Shown: positions 30,670-36,106 of the stretch, in pieces
Numbering within the stretch: the stretch's first letter is position 1
How the letters are laid out: each line of letters begins with the position of its first letter
DNA from: Candidatus Bipolaricaulota bacterium
GTDB taxonomy: Bacteria; Bipolaricaulota; Bipolaricaulia; UBA7950; UBA9294
Assembly (NCBI GenBank): GCA_030606565.1
Contig: JAUWGE010000002.1
Span: forward strand, 1 to 36,106
Direction of reading: 5' to 3'
DNA length: 36,106 nucleotides
Position numbers and translations under genes: made by a program
Notes under the pieces: model-generated
The model's input: only the letters and a program-made list of their open reading frames with translations
What the model was told of the DNA's origin: nothing
Databases searched by the model: none

Positions 30670-31548
30670 TCAGTGTTTACCACGTAGCGCCACGGCGATA
30701 GCTCTGATGTGCTCAGGCGTACTGCCGCAGCAGCCGCCGAAGATTCTTACGCCGTGGGCGACGAACTTAAGGGCGTACTCCGCCATCACGTCCGGGGTAA
30801 CATCGTAGATAGAGTCGCCGTTTTTCTCATGGGGTAGTCCTGCATTGGGCTTTGCCATCATGGTTGCCTTGGGTACAGCGTCTCGCATCTTCCTTATGGC
30901 TTCTAACGTCTCAGTTAAGCTGCGACCGCAGTTGGCACCGACCACATCGACACCGAGCCCCCAAAGCTTTACTGCTGCCTCCTCTGGTTTTACCCCCATC
31001 ATTGTGCGGCCATGCGTGTCAAAGCTCATCGATACCAGAATGGGAAGGCTTGTGGCTTGTTTTGTTCCTTCGAGCGCAGCAACAGCCTCTCTAAGATCAC
31101 TCATCGTCTCGATTATGATGGCGTCAACTCCTCCTTCTGCCAGTGCGGCGGCCTGTTCGGCGAAGGAGGCTCTTGCCTCCGCGTCAGAGAGATCCCCCAG
31201 GGGCTTTAGCATCCTTCCGGTAGGACCAATGTCTCCCAAAACCAGTATCTTCTCGCCTGCGACATCGCGGGCGAGCCTGACTGCCGCCAGGTTGATCTCG
31301 CGCACACGACCGCCCAACCCCGCCTTCTCCAACCGCAGACGGCTGCCACCGAAGGTGTTTGAAAGGATAAGGTCGGCCCCAGCTTCCACGTACGACTGAT
31401 GCAACGCGCGGATCGCCTCGGGTCTCTCCAGATTCCAACGCTCAGGTGAAACGCCGGGCGGCAGTCCAGCGGCTTGAAGCATCGTGCCGGTCGCGCCATC
31501 AGCGATAAGGATACGCTTCTGTGATAGGCGCTTTCTGAACCCCGTCAT
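30670..31548 (-). CDS. Homocysteine S-methyltransferase-family protein
   Basis: A 292-residue homocysteine-binding barrel like the N-terminal domain of MetH or BHMT. The zinc cysteines are present: C207 in GANCGRS and C273-C274 in GGCCGS. The N-terminal DGATGTMLQ and SNTFGGSRLRLEKAG blocks are also typical. It is the Hcy domain alone, without folate or cobalamin domains, so it must use a separate methyl donor or protein partner, or a small donor such as betaine or S-methylmethionine. It starts 30 bases after the acyl-CoA synthetase ends, so the two form an operon. Why these two go together is not clear. Confidence 0.92.
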   Translation of the reverse strand: MTGFRKRLSQKRILIADGATGTMLQAAGLPPGVSPERWNLERPEAIRALHQSYVEAGADLILSNTFGGSRLRLEKAGLGGRVREINLAAVRLARDVAGEKILVLGDIGPTGRMLKPLGDLSDAEARASFAEQAAALAEGGVDAIIIETMSDLREAVAALEGTKQATSLPILVSMSFDTHGRTMMGVKPEEAAVKLWGLGVDVVGANCGRSLTETLEAIRKMRDAVPKATMMAKPNAGLPHEKNGDSIYDVTPDVMAEYALKFVAHGVRIFGGCCGSTPEHIRAIAVALRGKH

Positions 31549-31578
31549 CGCACTCCCATGCGCTCACCGCTTCCGCGG

Positions 31579-33198
31579 TCACTTCTTTGCTGGCTTTAAC
31601 TTTTGAAGCCGACCTGCCTCGAGCACTTCCTTTGCGACCTCGCGCAGGCGAAACTTCTGGATCTTCCCGGACTGAGTCATGGGAAACTCGTCCACGATCT
31701 CTACATACCGGGGGACTTTGAAGTTGGCGATCTTCTCCATGCAATAGTCAACTATCTCCTGCGGGTCAATCGTCATCCCCTCACGGGGGATGATGTGGGC
31801 GATCGCCACCTCACCCATGACCTCGTCTGGGACCCCAACTACAGAGACGTTCTGCACCTTGGGATGGGTGAACAGGTATTCCTCGATCTCGGCCGGATAA
31901 ACGTTGAACCCGCCGGTGATCAGCATGTCTTTTTTTCGACCGACGATCTTAACGTAGCCTTCCTCGTCCACGGTGGCTAAATCGCCCGAATAGAGCCACC
32001 CCTCTTCGTCAATGACCTCGGCGGTCTTACCCGGCATCTTGTAGTAGCCGAGCATCACGTTATAGCCGCGGCAGGTGAGCTCGCCCATCTCCCCAGGTGG
32101 AAGAGACCAGCGATCATCATCGGTGATCTTAACCTCGATCCCGGGCAGGGTTTTTCCGACTGTCTCCACCCGCCGCTCGAGCGAATCATCAAATCGGGTC
32201 ATCGTGATTACCGGCGAGGCCTCGGTGAGGCCATAGGCGATGGAGACGTTGCACCCGAGCTCCTCCATCGTCCCGCGCATCACCTCGGCCGGGCCGGGGG
32301 CCCCTGCCATGATCCCGGTACGAAGTGACGAGACATCATATTGTGAACCATCGTCCTTCTCCTTGCGGTATTCCTCGAGTTCCAACACGAACATCGTGGG
32401 GACGCCGTAGAGAATCGAAACTTCCTCCTCCTCAATCAGTTTGAGCGCCTCCTTGGCCTTAAATACGCTCATCGGGACAAGGCTCGCCCCCCAGGTGATC
32501 GCCCCCATGATTCCCATCACGCAGCCGAAGCAGTGAAAGAAGGGAACGGCAAGAAGAAATGTGTCCTCTTCGCTTGTGTGCAGCACCTGCGTCACCTGCC
32601 TGGCGTTTTCGGCGATGTTGTGATGTGAGAGCATCGCACCTTTGGGGTTTCCCGTAGTTCCTGAGGTGTAGAGGATGAACACGTTGTCACGCGGATCGCA
32701 GATTGCTTCGCGCTTGTCGATCTTCCCATCGTCGAGGTGTGACGTGCCGAGAGCGACGACCTCATCGAAGGTGTGCATATCGCTCCCTTTCTCCCCGCTG
32801 ACAATGATATGTTTAAGACCAGGTAGGTTCTCACGAACCTCACCGATCATTTTGCGGTAGTCGATCCCCACAAAGGTGTCGGCCATGAACAGTGTCGTCG
32901 CTTCAGAGTTTTCCAGGATATAGTGAACCTCATGGCTTTTGTAGCGGGTGTTCATGGGCACGACGACTGCGCCGATGCGGGCGATCGCAAAGTAGGCAAT
33001 CACCCACTTCGGAACATTGGGCATCCATAGACCAACCTTCTCCCCCTTTCGCACTCCCAGTTCGATCAGTCCGCGGGCGAGTTGGTTGACACGCTCGTTT
33101 AGCTCCTGATAGCTGATCTTGCATCCCTGATCGATGATCGCGTCTCGCTGAGGAAAGGCCCTCGTCGTTTCTGAGAGTACCTGGGAAAGCGTTCGCAT
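31579..33198 (-). CDS. AMP-forming acyl-CoA synthetase
   Basis: ANL-superfamily acyl-CoA ligase of 539 residues that activates a carboxylic acid with ATP and CoA. The P-loop-like motif is LYTSGTTGNPKGAML (177-187), followed by AYGLTEASP, GWLYSGDLATVDEEGYVKIV, KDMLITGGFNVYPAEIE and the catalytic lysine in MTQSGKIQKF (K512). Length and order suit medium- to long-chain or aryl-acid ligases; the substrate is not readable. TGAGGTGAACC before the ATG is the ribosome binding site. It is divergent from the AOR gene. Confidence 0.93.
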   Translation of the reverse strand: MRTLSQVLSETTRAFPQRDAIIDQGCKISYQELNERVNQLARGLIELGVRKGEKVGLWMPNVPKWVIAYFAIARIGAVVVPMNTRYKSHEVHYILENSEATTLFMADTFVGIDYRKMIGEVRENLPGLKHIIVSGEKGSDMHTFDEVVALGTSHLDDGKIDKREAICDPRDNVFILYTSGTTGNPKGAMLSHHNIAENARQVTQVLHTSEEDTFLLAVPFFHCFGCVMGIMGAITWGASLVPMSVFKAKEALKLIEEEEVSILYGVPTMFVLELEEYRKEKDDGSQYDVSSLRTGIMAGAPGPAEVMRGTMEELGCNVSIAYGLTEASPVITMTRFDDSLERRVETVGKTLPGIEVKITDDDRWSLPPGEMGELTCRGYNVMLGYYKMPGKTAEVIDEEGWLYSGDLATVDEEGYVKIVGRKKDMLITGGFNVYPAEIEEYLFTHPKVQNVSVVGVPDEVMGEVAIAHIIPREGMTIDPQEIVDYCMEKIANFKVPRYVEIVDEFPMTQSGKIQKFRLREVAKEVLEAGRLQKLKPAKK

Positions 33199-33324
33199 CG
33201 GTTCACCTCAATTGCGAAGGTTATGGTTTCAAAAAAAGATTATCGGGGAAAGGAAAAGCGTGCGCAAACTGGTTCCTGGCTATTTTCTCGCATACAATAA
33301 CCACACCAGTAAACTGGAGGTTCT

Positions 33325-35160
33325 ATGTACGGCATCTTCGGTAGATACCTGGACGTCGACCTATCCGTGGGGGCGATTCGGGAGTATGAGATTCCAACAA
33401 GGTGGAGAGAACTCCATCTCGGTGGGAGGGGGATCGCCGCGCGTGTTCTCCTCAAAGAGCTGTCCGGGAAGGAGGATCCACTTTCCCCTGAGAACATCCT
33501 CATCTTTGCTACCGGTCCATTCCAGGGGACGGAACTCCTCGGGGCCGGGAGGCACCTAGTTATGGGGATATCGCCGAAGACAGGTAGCGTTTGTGGCTCC
33601 TATGTGGGCGGTTACTTTGGCCACGAACTCGGACGAAGTGGTTACGATGGAATCCTCCTCCGGGGGACGGCAGCCGAGCCGGTCTATCTCACCTTGATCG
33701 ATGGAGTGGCACAGATCCATCCGGCGACCGACCTTTGGGGGAAAGGAACGGGAAAGACTGAAACGGCACTTAAAGAACGCCATCCCGGTGGTTGTGTTGC
33801 CTCGATCGGGATCGCTGGCGAGAAGCTGGTGCAAATGGCGTGCATCATCCATGACCGCTCTCGCGCGGCCGGGCGGCCCGGCCTCGGCGCGGTGATGGGG
33901 TCAAAACGCTTGAAGGCGATCCTCGTTCAAGGAAACGAAGAAAAGCCACTCTACGACCGTGAACGCTTCAAAAAAGAACGCGCCCAATACGCAAAGCTCG
34001 TCCTCGATGATGAAATGAAACACTTTGGCAAGTACGGGACGGCCGCTGGGGTTACCTGGCTCTCCGAGATGGGGATTCTTCCCACAAGGAACTTTCAGGA
34101 GGGGGTCTTCGATCATGCCGAGTCGATCGGTGGGCAAAAGCTTCACGACACAATCCTCGTTGGACGGGAGGGCTGCACTGGTTGCCCAATTCGCTGCAAG
34201 CGCGTGGTGAGGACTTCCTTTGCTGGAAGAGAGGTCCTCCCGGAATTTGGCGGGCCAGAGTACGAGACGATCGCAGCCTTTGGCTCGCTCTGTTTAAACG
34301 ACGATCTAAATGCGATCTGTCTCGCCAACCAACTGTGCAATGACTATGGAATCGATACCATCTCTGCAGGGGTGGCTATCGCCTTTCTCATGGAGGCATC
34401 GGAGAAGGGACTGATTGACGAGGAGATTCCCTGGGGCGATGGGGAGGTGATCGTTTCACTCATCGACCAGATCGCCCATCGCGAGGGGATTGGCGATCGC
34501 ATCGCTGATGGTCTGGAGGCATTTGCGGATGAGTTAGGAAGCGACTTTCACATGACGATCAAGGGGATGGAGATCCCGATGCACGAGCCGCGCGGAAAAC
34601 AAGGGCTGGGGATCAGCTACGCTACCTCACCGCGTGGAGCGACACACCTGGAAGGGATGCACGACACGATGCTCACCACCCCTACCTCCGAGCTCGGAGT
34701 CGATCACGCCTACGATCGGTTCACCCTCACCGATAAGCCAGGAGTGGCCAAGACCTATGAGGACCTGCGCTCATTTGAAAATTCCCTCATCCTGTGCGTG
34801 TTCACGGTGAGAGAGACCGGGGAGCACTACAGCTTTCCCCAGATCCGCTCGCTCCTTGAGGCGGCGACCGGGATCGGTCTTTCCCCAATTAAGATGCTTG
34901 AAATCGGCGAACGAAACTACGCGCTTTTGCGCCTGCACGCAGCTCGTGCTGGCCACACCATGGATGGTGACGGGCTTCCCATGCGCTTCTCTCAGCCGCT
35001 TCCCAGTGGTGCCAGCGCCGATCATCCGATCCGTGCGGAAGCGATGCGCACCGCCATTGAGGTCTACTACCAAGAGCGCGGCTACGACCAGCTTGGCCCA
35101 ACTGACGAGACGCTGCGCAGGCTTGACCTGGAAGACTGCATTGGGGTTATAGTGAGGTGA
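33325..35160 (+). CDS. Aldehyde:ferredoxin oxidoreductase (tungsten)
   Basis: A 611-residue tungstopterin enzyme that oxidises aldehydes (or reduces acids) with ferredoxin; oxygen-sensitive, cytoplasmic. The N-terminal AFOR domain has HLGGRGIAARVL and FATGPFQGT. The 4Fe-4S cluster ligands are C284, C287 and C291 in REGCTGCPIRCKR and C491 in SLILCVF. Pterin-site words GGPEYET (309-315) and GLGISYATSPRGATHLEGMH are present. The ribosome binding site is CTGGAGG before ATG 33325. It is closest in length to AOR proper. The mobB gene starts six bases after its stop, which supports a dedicated cofactor step. Confidence 0.95.
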   Translation: MYGIFGRYLDVDLSVGAIREYEIPTRWRELHLGGRGIAARVLLKELSGKEDPLSPENILIFATGPFQGTELLGAGRHLVMGISPKTGSVCGSYVGGYFGHELGRSGYDGILLRGTAAEPVYLTLIDGVAQIHPATDLWGKGTGKTETALKERHPGGCVASIGIAGEKLVQMACIIHDRSRAAGRPGLGAVMGSKRLKAILVQGNEEKPLYDRERFKKERAQYAKLVLDDEMKHFGKYGTAAGVTWLSEMGILPTRNFQEGVFDHAESIGGQKLHDTILVGREGCTGCPIRCKRVVRTSFAGREVLPEFGGPEYETIAAFGSLCLNDDLNAICLANQLCNDYGIDTISAGVAIAFLMEASEKGLIDEEIPWGDGEVIVSLIDQIAHREGIGDRIADGLEAFADELGSDFHMTIKGMEIPMHEPRGKQGLGISYATSPRGATHLEGMHDTMLTTPTSELGVDHAYDRFTLTDKPGVAKTYEDLRSFENSLILCVFTVRETGEHYSFPQIRSLLEAATGIGLSPIKMLEIGERNYALLRLHAARAGHTMDGDGLPMRFSQPLPSGASADHPIRAEAMRTAIEVYYQERGYDQLGPTDETLRRLDLEDCIGVIVR

Positions 35161-35166
35161 GCTTCG

Positions 35167-35664
35167 GTGATCCCTACCGTTTCGTTTATCGGGCATCAGG
35201 GAAGCGGGAAAACGACGCTTTTAACACGGCTGATCCCCTTCTTATTGGACCGAGGCTACCGCGTGGGGACAGTAAAGCACGCCCCCCATGAGGAGAACAT
35301 CGACCGCTCGGGAACCGACAGCTTTCGACACCGTGAGGCTGGCGCCGAGCAGACCCTCGTGGTGAGTCGATCCGGTCGCGCCCTCTTCTGGGAACCCTTC
35401 CCTAAAGAGACGATTGAGGAGACAATCGACCGACTCTTTCAAGGATTCGATGTGGTTCTTGTCGAGGGGTTCAAGCATGGACCCTTCCCCAAAGTCGAAG
35501 TCTTCCGCCGCTTAACCGAGCTACGCGCCGAACCGCTCGCCGGCGAGATCGACGTGGTCGCGGTTATCACCGACGAACACGTCGCCCTCCCTGACGGGGT
35601 GAGAATCCTATCGCCTCGCCGGCCAGAGGAGGTCGCCGACTTCCTCGAAGGAAACCTCCTGTAA
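35167..35664 (+). CDS. mobB: Molybdopterin-guanine dinucleotide protein MobB
   Basis: A 165-residue P-loop GTPase-like protein that assists attachment of GMP to molybdopterin. The Walker A motif is IGHQGSGKTTLLTRL (9-17), followed by VGTVKHAPHEENIDRSGTDS and VVLVEGFKHGPFPKVEV, both typical of MobB. GTG 35167 is preceded by GAGGTGAG overlapping the end of the AOR gene, implying coupling. Classical AOR carries non-nucleotide tungstopterin, so a coupled MobB is noteworthy. Confidence 0.92.
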   Translation: MIPTVSFIGHQGSGKTTLLTRLIPFLLDRGYRVGTVKHAPHEENIDRSGTDSFRHREAGAEQTLVVSRSGRALFWEPFPKETIEETIDRLFQGFDVVLVEGFKHGPFPKVEVFRRLTELRAEPLAGEIDVVAVITDEHVALPDGVRILSPRRPEEVADFLEGNLL

Positions 35665-35728
35665 CAGATACTAAAAAGACGAGGGGGCTTTGCGCGCCCT
35701 GTTTTACTGTGCTACCCTTCTTTACGTT

Positions 35729-36106
35729 ATGCAAGCAGCGATTCTGGCCGACCAGGAAGTGCACGGCGCGGTTTCTTCCTTGTTCCTTGTTCCGCCAGGG
35801 ATAGACCGGATCAGAGAGGGGCGGAGGCTGGCTGCACCCCTTATCACCGATAATCTGAAGGAGCAGCAACTCGTCCTGCGGGGAGTTCACCCGGCTTTGA
35901 TGGAACTTGTTCCCCTACCAGGCAAGGAGAAGATCGGGATCGATCGGGTGCGCGCGGTGATTCGACAGGGGCAGTTTACCCCGGTGCAAGGAAAACGGAA
36001 GGCGTGTCTAATCACTCACGCCGAGACACTAACCTCAGAGGCGGCAAACGCGCTCCTCAAGGCCCTCGAGGAGCCTCCACGTGATCTGGTATTCCTCTTG
36101 TTAGCA
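35729..36106 (+). CDS. holB: DNA polymerase III delta-prime subunit, 5' part
   Basis: The frame from ATG 35729 stays open to the window end, giving 126 codons. It has the layout of HolB/DnaX-related clamp-loader proteins: IGIDRVRAVIRQGQFTPVQG, then KACLITHAETLTSEAANALL followed by KALEEPPRDLVFLLLA. The SEAANALLKALEEPP string is diagnostic. The N-terminus is divergent, with no Walker A lysine, as expected for delta-prime. No obvious ribosome binding site precedes the ATG. A weak GC-rich stem (about 35683-35700) followed by TGTTTT could end the mobB transcript. The gene is cut by the window edge. Confidence 0.88.
   Translation, partial: MQAAILADQEVHGAVSSLFLVPPGIDRIREGRRLAAPLITDNLKEQQLVLRGVHPALMELVPLPGKEKIGIDRVRAVIRQGQFTPVQGKRKACLITHAETLTSEAANALLKALEEPPRDLVFLLLA

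Overview
The window looks like bacterial chromosome of moderate G+C from an uncultivated, probably anaerobic and perhaps thermophilic lineage. The reasons are a tungsten-type aldehyde:ferredoxin oxidoreductase with a MobB neighbour, archaeal/thermophile-style toxin-antitoxin families (PIN, HEPN/MNT, DUF433/DUF5615, TumE-like) and frequent GTG/TTG starts. A deep-branching group such as Bipolaricaulota (Acetothermia) would fit, but nothing here proves it. I found no rRNA, tRNA or CRISPR array.

Positions 1-5429: start of a surface-polysaccharide locus, with a GT2 and a GT4 glycosyltransferase, a large polytopic membrane protein and a WbpA-type nucleotide-sugar dehydrogenase.

Positions 5430-23073: the same polysaccharide locus, invaded by toxin-antitoxin (TA) modules and littered with relics. 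Intact sugar genes are a WbpP-like epimerase, a CapM/PglA-like GT4, two paralogous phosphoglycosyl transferases and a sugar N-formyltransferase. Between them lie three VapBC-type pairs, DUF433 and DUF433/DUF5615, HEPN/MNT, an AbiEii-type nucleotidyltransferase, a TumE-like pair, an RHH/Doc pair and an unusual DUF5678 plus retropepsin-like pair. Relics include an epimerase 5' end, three glycosyltransferase tails, two HEPN halves, two DegT aminotransferase pieces, a transposase tail and a four-helix-bundle gene cleanly split by an IS481-like element with a 7-bp target duplication. A 19-bp palindrome sits precisely inside the transposase relic.

Positions 23117-26150: a DegT aminotransferase and a membrane nucleotide-sugar 4,6-dehydratase (CapD/WbpM type). 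With the formyltransferase they would make a 4-formamido-dideoxy sugar nucleotide. The dehydrogenase and epimerase would supply a uronic acid such as UDP-GalNAcA. The phosphoglycosyl transferases would start, and the glycosyltransferases extend, the lipid-linked repeat unit.

Positions 26151-36106: ordinary chromosome with few relics. It holds a promoter driving a 26-codon Cys/Trp-rich microprotein gene and a secreted protein with an internally duplicated domain; Maf; PanB; a 421-aa protein I do not recognise; on the minus strand an acyl-CoA synthetase followed by a homocysteine S-methyltransferase-family protein; then AOR, MobB and the 5' part of holB, which runs off the window.
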